Positions 23,172-30,811 of a stretch of DNA of 56,701 nucleotides are shown here, one piece after another; within the stretch, counting starts at the first letter, position 1, and every line of letters begins with the position of its first letter. The DNA is from VRUE01 sp963702705 (GTDB lineage Bacteria; Actinomycetota; Thermoleophilia; Solirubrobacterales; 70-9), in assembly GCA_963702705.1 (NCBI GenBank), contig CAVPDR010000003.1:1-56701 (forward strand). The letters are read 5' to 3'. A program made the translations under genes and the position numbers. The notes under the pieces are model-generated. The model worked only from the letters and a program-made list of their open reading frames with translations, had not been told where the DNA came from and ran no database searches.

Positions 23172-23591
23172 TCAGTGGTGTCCCCTAACAACCGCGATGC
23201 CATGGCCAGCAGACGGATTGATAGCCGCGATTGTGCCGGTCATTTCCCAGTCGTCGTTGAGGCAGTTCTGGATTCCCGCTGCTCGTTTATCGACGACGCC
23301 AATCTCTCCATCATCCCCGACAAGCCGCGGTGGGTTTGAATCGGTTAGCCGAATCGTGTCTCCCTTCCTCGGCGCAGTGTCGGCGGTGACTTTGAAAGGC
23401 AGTCGATGCTCTCTGGCGCAGTACTCGTCCGTGGTCGCGAGAGTGCCGCCGCTGGCCTCAATGCCACTTCCGATTTCAGCGACCGCCGCGAGCAGGCTTC
23501 TACTCTGTGAACTGCTTTGCCGTGAAACGTCCTTGTTGCGATTCAGTCCTCCGCCCACGCTTGCTCCTTTCGTCGCAAAGTCGAAGGTCAC
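23172..23591 (-). CDS. Hypothetical protein
   Basis: A 139-aa protein starting at GTG 23591. The first 45 residues are Ser/Gln-rich (SRQSSSQSRSLLAAVAEIGSG); the rest (HRLPFKVTADTAPRKGDTIRLTDSNPPRLVGDDGEIGVVDKR) reads as beta strands, and the end is GTIAAINPSAGHGIAVVRGH. No family is recognised. It is upstream of, and probably co-transcribed with, the cysteine-cluster protein. Confidence 0.55.
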   Translation of the reverse strand: MTFDFATKGASVGGGLNRNKDVSRQSSSQSRSLLAAVAEIGSGIEASGGTLATTDEYCAREHRLPFKVTADTAPRKGDTIRLTDSNPPRLVGDDGEIGVVDKRAAGIQNCLNDDWEMTGTIAAINPSAGHGIAVVRGHH

Positions 23592-23719
23592 GGTAGTGGC
23601 GGTCTCGGACGCTCTACTGATCTAGGAAGATGTAGCTGGACTAGCTAGCTTCGACTTTGGCCTCGACTTAGCCGCTATCAGCGAGATTTTCAGCGTCAGC
23701 CACTATCCGCAAGCAGACT

Positions 23720-23725
23720 TAGGCT
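23720..23725 (+). promoter_or_regulatory. Candidate -10 box for the HARE-HTH gene
   Basis: TAGGCT lies 7 nt (GCGAAAG) before the ATG at 23733. No clear -35 box. Confidence 0.4.
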
Positions 23726-23732
23726 GCGAAAG

Positions 23733-24206
23733 ATGGATGTCCTGAAAAGCGAACTGGGGCGATCTTCCCAAACGTCCAAGGAGCTTGAGCTAGCGCTCAA
23801 CGAGCAGTACGACGAGCTCTGCCGGCGACTAGTCGAGCACCGGGAGCGCGCCGAGCTGTTGAGACGTCTCGCGGATCAAGCGGCCTCGCAGGCCGATGCT
23901 GACGAGAGGCTGCTCAGCGAGTTGGCCGGCACTCTCGGCGTTGCTTGTCAGCTGCGGATCGAGCAGCTAGATCGTCGCCTCCGTGGGCAGCGGCTGCAGG
24001 AAATTGCGGTCGACATCTTGGCCGCCCATCTCAAGCCCGGAGAGAAGGTCCACTACAGACAGTGGTTTGCCTGGGTAGAGGAAAAGGGGTTCAAAGTCGG
24101 CGGCAAGGATCCGCTAGCAACCTTCCTCGGCCAGGTCAGTAGATCGCCACGAGTCGCCTCCGCTGGACGCCGTTCAGGTCTCTATCTGCTCAAAGAAGCC
24201 GCCTAG
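23733..24206 (+). CDS. Coiled-coil protein with C-terminal HARE-HTH-like winged helix
   Basis: A 157-aa protein. Residues about 10-85 form a charged coiled coil (ELALNEQYDELCRRLVEHRE, RAELLRRLADQAASQADADE). Residues about 90-155, LQEIAVDILAAHLKPGEKVHYRQWFAWVEEKGFKVGGKDPLATFLGQVSRSPRVASAGRRSGLYLL, follow the HARE-HTH pattern ('A...L...g..lh...l...I...G....gk.P..tl...l.......f...g.g.y.L') found in ASXL, HB1 and restriction-associated proteins, where it senses or binds DNA. It converges on the ATPase gene and ends 10 bp from it. A defence or element-maintenance role is plausible but unproven. Confidence 0.65.
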   Translation: MDVLKSELGRSSQTSKELELALNEQYDELCRRLVEHRERAELLRRLADQAASQADADERLLSELAGTLGVACQLRIEQLDRRLRGQRLQEIAVDILAAHLKPGEKVHYRQWFAWVEEKGFKVGGKDPLATFLGQVSRSPRVASAGRRSGLYLLKEAA

Positions 24207-24215
24207 TTATTGGCG

Positions 24216-25511
24216 CTACTCCACGTTAAAGTCGTCGTCGGCTGCCTCTGCCTCCTCGATCAAATCCTCCCACGGCCACTTTATAGTCGAGTACTTCCTA
24301 TAAAGCAGTAGTTGCCTATCTACAGCGGCTATCTCCCGAGTTGACTCGTTGTAGCTAAGGACAAGGCCACGGCCCCCCTCATCCACCTGGAGCCCCTCGA
24401 ACTTTTCAAGAACAGTTCGAAGATTGCCCTTTTGTATGCGGTTCTCCCGCTCATGTGCCTGGTCGTAGATCGTGTCTAGCGGCACTCCACGAATCAAGTC
24501 TTCATCGGACGCTTCCAAGATGGCTGCCATTGCATGAGCGTAAATTCCAGTCGAGTCACTGCGACTCCGAATTCCCCTTGAAACTCTCTCGGCAAACTGC
24601 TGATAGAGCGGGTTGAGCTGCTCTGCGTAGGCCATGGCGGCAGCGTCAAGACTGTCAACTTGGCTTACGACAACGTTGCCGTCCTGCTCCTCCTCGATTC
24701 CCAGCTCGTCTAGCGTGCTAAGGATAAGACGCTGAAGGAGCCCAACGTTCTCGAAGCAATCGTGGATGGCATGCTGACGTAGATCGTCACTGAACTCAAT
24801 GTTAAGGGCGGCACCCCCGTTGGTAAAGACACGCCCTAGATCATCATCGGTCCAGACAATCGCCAACTCCTCAACGCGGCCCGTGAGATCAGGATTGAGG
24901 TACAAGAGCATATTCTGCTTGCTCCAGACCCCCACGATGACCACAAACACTCCGTAATCCCATAGAGCCTTAAGGTCAAAGGCTAGCTTTGTTCTCTCCT
25001 CGACGGAGAGATAGTGAAAGTCCTCTACCACCAGACGCTTTTCAGATGCCTTGATGAGGTCAGCCACAAACTTGAGGTCAGTGAAGTCGCGACCAACTGT
25101 TTCGGTCTTAGTCTCATGGGACTTCGATCCTTCCACGGCACCGCCTCCGCGAAGCTTTGCCATGAGGCTGATGCCTACCTCGGTGCTCGCCTCAGCACGA
25201 CCACTCATAGAGCCACTGTCGGTCCTCTCAAGCTCCAAGCGAACCCCAAGGTCGCTTAGGGCGTCCCGGTAGATGTCAACACAAGTCTTCCCAAGCCTGC
25301 ATTGGACTACCGTCGCATCCGTTACAACCTTCTGCCTGAGCCACGACTTCCCGCACTTTGACTCTCCTCGGAGGGCAACATGCGTCGGCCGCGCCAAGAG
25401 ACGCTGAAGCTCCTCATCGAGTTCACCGCGGTCTACGTATGAGTCGGGAAGTATCTCGTTTGAAACACCAAACACCTCACTGACCCTTTTCTTCGAAGCG
25501 AAGATCTTCAT
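24216..25511 (-). CDS. P-loop ATPase of unknown role (AAA/STAND-like)
   Basis: A 431-aa protein beginning MKIFASKKRVSEVFGVSNEI, then YVDRGELDEELQRLL. Walker A is LRGESKCGKSWLRQKV (near residue 50) and Walker B RLVVEDFHYLS (near 160), followed by the sensor-like VFVVIVGVW. This set, with an N-terminal 'Y-V-D-R' and a helical C-terminal region, is typical of AAA/STAND ATPases in defence islands. GC content is visibly lower than the chromosome. A TAGGAT box 6 nt before the ATG suggests leaderless expression. It is followed by no clear effector on its strand; the convergent HARE-HTH protein is the nearest partner. Confidence 0.75.
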   Translation of the reverse strand: MKIFASKKRVSEVFGVSNEILPDSYVDRGELDEELQRLLARPTHVALRGESKCGKSWLRQKVVTDATVVQCRLGKTCVDIYRDALSDLGVRLELERTDSGSMSGRAEASTEVGISLMAKLRGGGAVEGSKSHETKTETVGRDFTDLKFVADLIKASEKRLVVEDFHYLSVEERTKLAFDLKALWDYGVFVVIVGVWSKQNMLLYLNPDLTGRVEELAIVWTDDDLGRVFTNGGAALNIEFSDDLRQHAIHDCFENVGLLQRLILSTLDELGIEEEQDGNVVVSQVDSLDAAAMAYAEQLNPLYQQFAERVSRGIRSRSDSTGIYAHAMAAILEASDEDLIRGVPLDTIYDQAHERENRIQKGNLRTVLEKFEGLQVDEGGRGLVLSYNESTREIAAVDRQLLLYRKYSTIKWPWEDLIEEAEAADDDFNVE

Positions 25512-25517
25512 GCGGTC

Positions 25518-25523
25518 ATCCTA
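25518..25523 (-). promoter_or_regulatory. Candidate -10 box for the ATPase gene
   Basis: On the minus strand TAGGAT is followed by 6 nt (GACCGC) and the ATG at 25511. It overlaps the stop codon of the upstream XRE gene. Confidence 0.45.
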
Positions 25524-25757
25524 TGAATCAAAGCGGTCCGCCAGTTCGGCGAGGTCCGCCACTGAGGTGTCAAGACCTTTCGCAAGCCGCCTGACCGTGG
25601 CCCAGGTCGGATTTGAGTGGCCGCGTTCGATCATCGACATGTGGCCGACCGTGACGCCAGCCTCTTGAGCTAGGGCTTCCTGGGTCATGCCGCGCTCTTC
25701 GCGGAGCTGGCGGATTGCTTTGCCTAGGGCGGGCTGGGGTTGGTCTGAGCGGCGCAT
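25521..25757 (-). CDS. XRE-family helix-turn-helix regulator
   Basis: A 78-aa single-domain Cro/C1-type protein: MRRSDQPQPALGKAIRQLREERGMTQEALAQEAGVTVGHMSMIERGHSNPTWATVRRLAKGLDTSVADLAELADRFDS. The helix-turn-helix 'MTQEALAQEAGVTVGHMSMIERG' is canonical. It ends 9 bp before the ATPase gene on the same strand and probably controls the element's divergent promoters. The region 25758-25911 between it and the plus-strand gene holds those promoters. Confidence 0.9.
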   Translation of the reverse strand: MRRSDQPQPALGKAIRQLREERGMTQEALAQEAGVTVGHMSMIERGHSNPTWATVRRLAKGLDTSVADLAELADRFDS

Positions 25758-25911
25758 CGTTCTGGGCACGCTCTCAGACGCGGGCGCTTTAAGCCACCTG
25801 TCTAAGCACTTGTGTTTCAGCAGAAGTTGCGGTAGCCTCGCCGACCCAACGACAAAGCGCCCCCGCGCTGGTGGAACAGCCGGGGGCATGGCACAGGAGG
25901 TATGAGCTCCC

Positions 25912-26196
25912 ATGCACAACGACGATATCCGGCCGGGCCTGTTTATGCCCGCCCACGAGGACGAGATCTTGCAGCGCTCGGTCCTTACGCAAGTGCTGGT
26001 CCTGCATCCGGCGCAGCTGACCATCTTGGAGCTGTCGATGCGAGTTGAAGCCGATTGCTCCGCAAGCGAGCAGGACGCTGTAGAGCGGGCCGTGCGCGAA
26101 TTGAGCCGCGACGGGCTGCTCTCCTGCGACTGTCGGCGTATCGCGCCAAGTCGGGCGGCGCTTCGCTTCGAGGAGCTACTTGGAGGCGTCCTGTGA
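25912..26196 (+). CDS. Small winged-helix-like protein
   Basis: A 94-aa protein with a good ribosome binding site (AGGAGG) before its ATG. The pattern VLVLHPAQLTILELSMRVEADCSASEQDAVERAVRELSRDGLLSCDCRRIAPSRAALRFEELL fits a winged helix ('L...V......s....v..AV.eL...GLL'), as in small actinobacterial element regulators. It overlaps the XRE gene by GTGA, so the two are co-translated. Confidence 0.65.
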   Translation: MHNDDIRPGLFMPAHEDEILQRSVLTQVLVLHPAQLTILELSMRVEADCSASEQDAVERAVRELSRDGLLSCDCRRIAPSRAALRFEELLGGVL

Positions 26197-26474
26197 GCGG
26201 CGTCAGGGACATCAAAGCCGTCCTCGGCGACAACCTGATCCGCTGTCGCGAACTCGCCGACCTCTCTCAGGACGAGTTGGGCGTGCGGGCGTCTTTGCAC
26301 CGCACCGAGATCAGCCAACTTGAGCGGGGGCTGCGCATCGCTCGTGCCGACACGCTGCTGAAGCTCGCCGGCGCGTTGGAAGTCTCAATCGAAGATCTCT
26401 TCGAGGGCCTGACGTGGGAGCCGGGGGACGTGCGGCATGGCCGCTTTCAATCCGCTGAGCCAAGGAATCCCTGA
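26193..26474 (+). CDS. XRE-family helix-turn-helix regulator
   Basis: A 93-aa protein starting at GTG 26193 with GGAGG upstream. VLGDNLIRCRELADLSQDELGVRASLHRTEISQLERGLRIARADTLLKLAGALEVSIEDLFEGL is a complete Cro/C1 domain; the polar tail ends SAEPRNP. It overlaps the winged-helix gene and precedes the excisionase-like gene, so it probably regulates excision or integration. Confidence 0.9.
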   Translation: MSGVRDIKAVLGDNLIRCRELADLSQDELGVRASLHRTEISQLERGLRIARADTLLKLAGALEVSIEDLFEGLTWEPGDVRHGRFQSAEPRNP

Positions 26475-26507
26475 CTTCGACAGGTCCGCAATTCAAAAGC
26501 CATCTCG

Positions 26508-27110
26508 ATGAACCAGCCGCTCACGGATAAACGCGATCAGGCACCCAAGGCAAGCATCAGCCTCAAGGCCGCAATCGCCTCGAACCAACCCCTCACGCAC
26601 GATCTCTCGGCGCCTACCGAGAGATCAACCCCTACAGCCCGACACATTATGAACGGGAACATACGTTCGCCGTTGGCGGCGATTCCCCGGGGCGTCTTGG
26701 CGTTGGTTCCGACTCTTAAGGCAATGGCATCCACAGGCATCAAGCTCGGACCCGAAGCAGTCGAGAAGATCGCCCGGCGCGTGGTCGAGCTGCTTGATCA
26801 ACGCGGACTGCAACAGCGCGAGCTTGTCGATGCCACCGAGCTGGCGCGGCGCTTCGGGATCGAGCGCTCCTGGGTCTACACCCACGCGATCGAGCTGGGG
26901 GCGGTCAAGCTCGGCAACGGCACGAGGCCACGGCTTCGGTTCGACCCTGAAATCGCGGCTCGGGTGCTGCGGAAGGTAGGTGAGGTACCGGCGGCTGACC
27001 CGCCCGCCCGCCCGGGTAAGCGGGCGGGCCAGCCGCAGGGGTCGGAGGGGCGGGTGGAACTGCTTCCGATTCGAGGCCGGGGGGAGAACTCGCCGCCCTC
27101 GGCGGCTTAG
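26508..27110 (+). CDS. Helix-turn-helix protein next to integrase (excisionase-like)
   Basis: A 200-aa protein. The N-terminal 65 residues are low complexity. The core, VVELLDQRGLQQRELVDATELARRFGIERSWVYTHAIELGAVKLGNGTRPRLRFDPEIAARVL, is a MerR/excisionase-type helix-turn-helix ('LVDA.ELA..FG..R.WVY..A..LGA..LG.G.RPRLRF'), as found before many actinobacterial integrases. The tail is Pro/Arg/Gly-rich. The integrase starts 6 bp later, so this is the likely recombination directionality factor. Confidence 0.75.
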   Translation: MNQPLTDKRDQAPKASISLKAAIASNQPLTHDLSAPTERSTPTARHIMNGNIRSPLAAIPRGVLALVPTLKAMASTGIKLGPEAVEKIARRVVELLDQRGLQQRELVDATELARRFGIERSWVYTHAIELGAVKLGNGTRPRLRFDPEIAARVLRKVGEVPAADPPARPGKRAGQPQGSEGRVELLPIRGRGENSPPSAA

Positions 27111-27116
27111 GTAGGG

Positions 27117-28349
27117 ATGCCTCGCAAGGCAACGGGACAGGTAATCGAGCCGCAGGACGGGCGGGCTTGGGCAATTCGCTTCCGGGCCTATGGCAAGCGA
27201 CGCTACGTGGCGCTGGGTACCGCCGAGGAAGGCTGGAGCCGCAAGCGAGCCGAGGCCGAGCTGCGGCATGTACTGGCAGATGTCGAGCGCGGCATCTGGC
27301 GGCCATACGAACCCGCTCAAGCTCCGGAGATAGTCGAAGCACCCACCCTCCACGAGTTCGCCTCCGAATGGCTGGAAGGTCGCGAGCCGGAGCTACGACC
27401 GAAGACGATCAAGAGCTACCGCTGGCTGCTGAGTGGCCACCTTCTCCCCCACCTCGCCTCGATGCACCTCGACCAGATCGGTCCGGAGGACGTCGACCGC
27501 TACAAGGCGGCCAAGCTTCGTGAGGGAGCGCTTGGACCAAACCAGATCAACAAGTCGCTCGGGCTGCTGGCGATGATCCTTGACGCTGCCGGCGACTACG
27601 GGCACATCGACGCGGCGCGCAATCCGGCACGCGGGCGAAGGCGGCGGGTCAAGCGCAGCACGCCGAACCGGCCAACCGTGGAGCCGGAGCAGTTGCCCTC
27701 CCTCCTCGAAGCCGCGCGCAAGCTGCGGCCGATGGTGGCGACGATGGCCGGAGCCGGGCTGCGCAACGGCGAGACCTGCGGGCTCGACTGGCCCGACTTC
27801 GATCCGGCCAGCGGGACGCTGGCCGTTGGCGAATCGAAGACCGAGGCGGGCATCCGCCAAGTCGATCTGCCCGATGCCCTGCGCAAGGAACTCGCCGCCT
27901 ACAAGCTCCGCACGCTGCGCAGCAACGAGGGTCCGATGTTCCGCAACCGCAAGGGACAGCGACAGAGCGTCGGCAACGTCGAGCGGCGCTTGAAGACGGC
28001 GATCCGTCGAGCCAACAAGAGGCTCGATGAGTTGGGTCTTCGGCCGATTGACGAGGCCGTGACGCCGCACTCGCTGCGCCGCCTCTACGCAAGCCTGCGC
28101 TTCGCCTTGGGCGACGACCCGGTGTACGTAGCGAACCAGCTCGGGCACACCGAGCCGGGCTTCTCGATGAAGGTCTACGCTAGTGCTGTGCGCCGCCGCG
28201 AGAGGCTGATCGGCGTGGCGCTTCGCGAGTTCGATGCAGCCCTCGAATGGGCAGCAATGGGCAGCGGAGAGCCCGTTTCTGTCGAATCTGAGCCGAGCGC
28301 GGACGACTCACAATCACTGGAAACGGCTCAGCAGAGCCTTTTCCGGTAA
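27117..28349 (+). CDS. int: Tyrosine site-specific integrase
   Basis: A 410-aa phage-type integrase. It has an arm-binding N-terminal domain (GRAWAIRFRAYGKRRYVALGT), a core-binding SAM-like domain (TLHEFASEWLEGREPELRPKTIKSYRWLLSGHLLPHL) and the catalytic domain with Arg in AGLRNGETCGLDW, H-x-L-R in TPHSLRRLYASL, and LGHTEPGFSMKVYAS holding the final His and nucleophilic Tyr. The stop lies 3 bp before tRNA-Arg(CCU), the usual place for an integrase that targets that tRNA. It may also mobilise the integrase-less units between the tRNA fragments at 20982 and 21952. Confidence 0.95.
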   Translation: MPRKATGQVIEPQDGRAWAIRFRAYGKRRYVALGTAEEGWSRKRAEAELRHVLADVERGIWRPYEPAQAPEIVEAPTLHEFASEWLEGREPELRPKTIKSYRWLLSGHLLPHLASMHLDQIGPEDVDRYKAAKLREGALGPNQINKSLGLLAMILDAAGDYGHIDAARNPARGRRRRVKRSTPNRPTVEPEQLPSLLEAARKLRPMVATMAGAGLRNGETCGLDWPDFDPASGTLAVGESKTEAGIRQVDLPDALRKELAAYKLRTLRSNEGPMFRNRKGQRQSVGNVERRLKTAIRRANKRLDELGLRPIDEAVTPHSLRRLYASLRFALGDDPVYVANQLGHTEPGFSMKVYASAVRRRERLIGVALREFDAALEWAAMGSGEPVSVESEPSADDSQSLETAQQSLFR

Positions 28350-28352
28350 CCC

Positions 28353-28426
<74 letters not shown>

Positions 28427-28480
28427 CTGTGTGATGTGTCGCGACATCGGAGACAGATGTCGCGGGACATCGTAGACACC

Positions 28481-29638
28481 TCAGCTCCCTCCAATCGGCT
28501 GGTAGTCCCGACTCGGATCGAGGGTCAGGCGGCGGATCAGCTCACCCGTCTCGGGATCGAGGATCCGGATGTCTCGGTCGGCGATGAGGAGCTTGACCGG
28601 CTTTCCTTTGTGGGCCCTGCCCAGGCCGATGTGGTGGAGCTTTGAGTCGTGGCGCAGGGTGACCGTTCCGGCCGTGTCGACCTTGTCGTGGCGAATGCGG
28701 AAGTGAGTCTCGGGCTCAGGCCCCTCGACCGGCCGGGCTTTGATCCGGGCGCTGTAGGCCTGCAGTGGCGTGCGCCCTCCTAAGGCCCGGTGGGGCCTGA
28801 TCGTGTTGTAGTAGTGCACGAAGGCATCGAGCTGCCCTTGCAGATCGGCAAGCGTCTCGGCTGGGGCCTGCCTTGCCAGGTAGCGCTTCAGCGTCTGGTG
28901 CAGGCGCTCGACCTTGCCGCAGGTCTGGGGGTGGTAGGGCCGCGAGTTCTTGGCGGTGATCCCCAGGCGCTCCATCTCGACTTGCAAGAGCACCTTGCCC
29001 CCGCGCGGAGTGGCGGTGAAGACGGCGCCGTTGTCGCAAAGCAAGGACGCTGGTGCCCCGTGAAGGTCAATCGCAAAGCGAAAGACGTCGACCACGTCGG
29101 CGGCCTTGGTGGTGGGGAAGGCACGGGAGGCCAAAAACAAGCGCGAGTGGTCGTCGATCATGTTGAGGATCTCCATGTCGCGTCCATCTGCCAGCCGCCA
29201 GTGGGTGATGTCGGCCTGCCACATCTCATTGGGCAGCTCGGCTTCAAAGCGGATAAGCGAGCAGCGCGGGCGCTTTTGGGGCTGGAGGACCACCAGGCCC
29301 TCGCGGCGCAAGATCCGCCAGATCGTCGAGACCGAGGGAACGCGCTCGGTCTCCTTGCGGGCGAGGTGGTGGGCGATCGTCTGCGCGCCGCAGTCGTGTC
29401 CCTGCGAGAGCAGCTGCTCTCGCAGGGACACGACTTCCCGCACTAACTCCTCGGGCGTCGCGTTGGGACTCCTCCGCGGTGCCCTGGAGCGTGGCTCCAG
29501 GGCCTCATAGCCGCCTTCTCGATACCGAGCTAAGAGCTTGTAGATCCAACTGCGATGAACGCCGTGGGCCTTCGCCAGCTCCGAGACCGAGCGGCCCTCC
29601 AACAGATGCGCCTCGACCAGGTACCGCGCCTTTGCCAC
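28481..29638 (-). CDS. IS481-family transposase
   Basis: A 385-aa DDE transposase, apparently intact. The N-terminal helix-turn-helix (RSVSELAKAHGVHRSWIYKLLARYREGGYEALEPRSR) binds the ends. The rve integrase core has Asp in WQADITHWRL, Asp in LLCDNGAVF and Glu in CGKVERLHQTLKRYL, then NTIRPHRALGGRTPLQAY typical of the family. The coding sequence contains a spacer-free 44-bp palindrome (29392-29435) that encodes part of VVSLREQLLSQGHD. No frameshift or internal stop is seen, so the element may be active. Confidence 0.95.
   Translation of the reverse strand: MAKARYLVEAHLLEGRSVSELAKAHGVHRSWIYKLLARYREGGYEALEPRSRAPRRSPNATPEELVREVVSLREQLLSQGHDCGAQTIAHHLARKETERVPSVSTIWRILRREGLVVLQPQKRPRCSLIRFEAELPNEMWQADITHWRLADGRDMEILNMIDDHSRLFLASRAFPTTKAADVVDVFRFAIDLHGAPASLLCDNGAVFTATPRGGKVLLQVEMERLGITAKNSRPYHPQTCGKVERLHQTLKRYLARQAPAETLADLQGQLDAFVHYYNTIRPHRALGGRTPLQAYSARIKARPVEGPEPETHFRIRHDKVDTAGTVTLRHDSKLHHIGLGRAHKGKPVKLLIADRDIRILDPETGELIRRLTLDPSRDYQPIGGS
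29392..29435. repeat. 44-bp perfect, spacer-free palindrome within the transposase gene
   Basis: Each base from 29392 to 29413 is complementary to its mirror from 29435 down to 29414, with the centre at CAG|CTG and no loop. Read on either strand it encodes VVSLREQLLSQGHD. Perfect palindromes of this size are usually lost during replication, so its survival within a transposase gene is notable. Confidence 0.95.
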
Positions 29639-29708
29639 AGGAGATCTCCCTTCGTTGGGTGTCTCCTATGTCTCGACACAGGTGTCGCCTATCTACTGAA
29701 ACCGGACA

Positions 29709-29723
29709 CTGCTCGGGGCACTG
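29709..29723. repeat. IS target-site duplication, right copy
   Basis: Exact second copy of CTGCTCGGGGCACTG flanking the IS481-type element; IS481 members make target duplications of up to about this length. It is also a copy of the tRNA 3' end, so an attachment-site origin cannot be fully excluded. Confidence 0.8.
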
Positions 29724-29764
29724 AGGGCAATGGGCCTTGCGGTGGTCGGACCGCGGACGAAAGC

Positions 29765-30760
29765 TCAGTCGCATTCGGGGATGGCCGGGTCCCCGTTGCC
29801 GACAACCTTGCCCAGCAAATTGGGCAGTTCGCTGTGGAACCACGGGCGGCCAGCCTTGGGGCGCCCGCTCAGATCGATGACCACGCTGATATCTCCGCCG
29901 GGGATCTGTTCGAGTCCCACCCCAATCGAGGAAAAGGTGGGAGAAAGGTAGACGTCAGGCCCGTGGCCGACCCCCCAACCACCTTCGATAAAGCCGATCT
30001 CAGGGTTCGCTGGCGTGGGTGCCGTGCCCTCCGCCATTTCAAACAGATGGTTCCACGAGCAAGCGACTCCAGCCATCTCGGCCCACACATTGGTTTGGTG
30101 TGAGGGCGACAATCGGGCAAGGGTTTGTTCCGTGGCAACCCCGCTGTGGCTGGCAGCTCCGTAATCCGCCCGCTGCTGGGCAAACAGGGAGAGGGAGGGA
30201 TCGTAATTGAGAGATTTGAGGTGGTGTTGGTACCGAAGCCTGTTGACCTCATCAACGATTTCGAGGCGCGTTTTTGCTCGGGCGGCTTCGCTGGTGAGCC
30301 CCGAGTCGCCGCTACCAGAGCCGAAAAGGAAGACGAACCACACTCCAATCGCGGCCCCCAATGCGCCGAAGGACAGGGCGGCAGCCGCAACGCGCACACG
30401 CCCTCGGGTTTTCAGGCCCACCGCCACGAGGGCCAGGCAGAGCGTCGGCAACGCGAAGCGGAGAGGCAGTACGAAGATCGAACCGAGACCAACCGCACCG
30501 CCAAAAATCGCGAGTAGTTGCTCTAGGTCGGGGGGCCGGCGAGAAGTTGTTGCCGTCTGACCGTCGCGACTCGGCGCATTTCCTGCGCCCGGCGCCTGCT
30601 CCTTGGCGCGCTGCTCTTGAAATCGTTTTGCTTCGGCCGCTGCCTTCGTCAGTTCGTCTTGGCTAATTCGAAATCTTGGGACCCCGCCATCCCCAGATAC
30701 CTCGCCTCCCCCGGCACCCTTCGGCTTGAGCGGATCCTCTTTACGACTCAAGCCGGGCAA
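29765..30760 (-). CDS. Membrane protein with extracellular CAP/SCP-like domain
   Basis: A 331-aa protein with TTG start. The cytosolic N terminus is charged (DELTKAAAEAKRFQEQRAKEQ). Three hydrophobic helices follow (IFGGAVGLGSIFVLPL, FALPTLCLALVAVGL, AALSFGALGAAIGVWFVFLF). The outer part has VDEVNRLRYQHHLKSLNYDPSLSLFAQQRADYGAASHSG and GVACSWNHLFEMAEG...IGFIEGGWGVGHGPDVYLSPTFSSIGVGLEQ, with the pattern of CAP/SCP domains ('VN..R...gl..L..d..L...A...A......H' and 'GV.G...YL...F..iGvG'). Its role outside the cell is unknown. It ends 42 bp from the IS duplication. Confidence 0.75.
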   Translation of the reverse strand: MPGLSRKEDPLKPKGAGGGEVSGDGGVPRFRISQDELTKAAAEAKRFQEQRAKEQAPGAGNAPSRDGQTATTSRRPPDLEQLLAIFGGAVGLGSIFVLPLRFALPTLCLALVAVGLKTRGRVRVAAAALSFGALGAAIGVWFVFLFGSGSGDSGLTSEAARAKTRLEIVDEVNRLRYQHHLKSLNYDPSLSLFAQQRADYGAASHSGVATEQTLARLSPSHQTNVWAEMAGVACSWNHLFEMAEGTAPTPANPEIGFIEGGWGVGHGPDVYLSPTFSSIGVGLEQIPGGDISVVIDLSGRPKAGRPWFHSELPNLLGKVVGNGDPAIPECD

Positions 30761-30811
30761 TTGGCAACTTAAGACTAGCCCGCAGACCCTTGGGGCGGTC
30801 GTCAGGGGGGC

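Larger units (their letters stand above)
28430..29708 (-). mobile_element. IS481-family insertion sequence
   Basis: A 1279-bp element that begins TGT and ends ACA, bounded by 15-bp direct repeats (28415-28429 and 29709-29723). Subterminal inverted repeats are recognisable: TGTCGCGACATCGGAGACA near the left end against TGTCGAGACATAGGAGACA (reverse complement) near the right end, 17 of 19 matching. It carries one transposase gene. It inserted exactly at the 3' end of the tRNA-Arg gene without breaking it. Confidence 0.88.

Noticed and set aside
28247..28270. Tandem ATGGGCAGC near the integrase 3' end as arm-type binding sites
   Set aside because: It encodes part of the protein (EWAAMGSGEP) and only two partial copies are present; too little to call.
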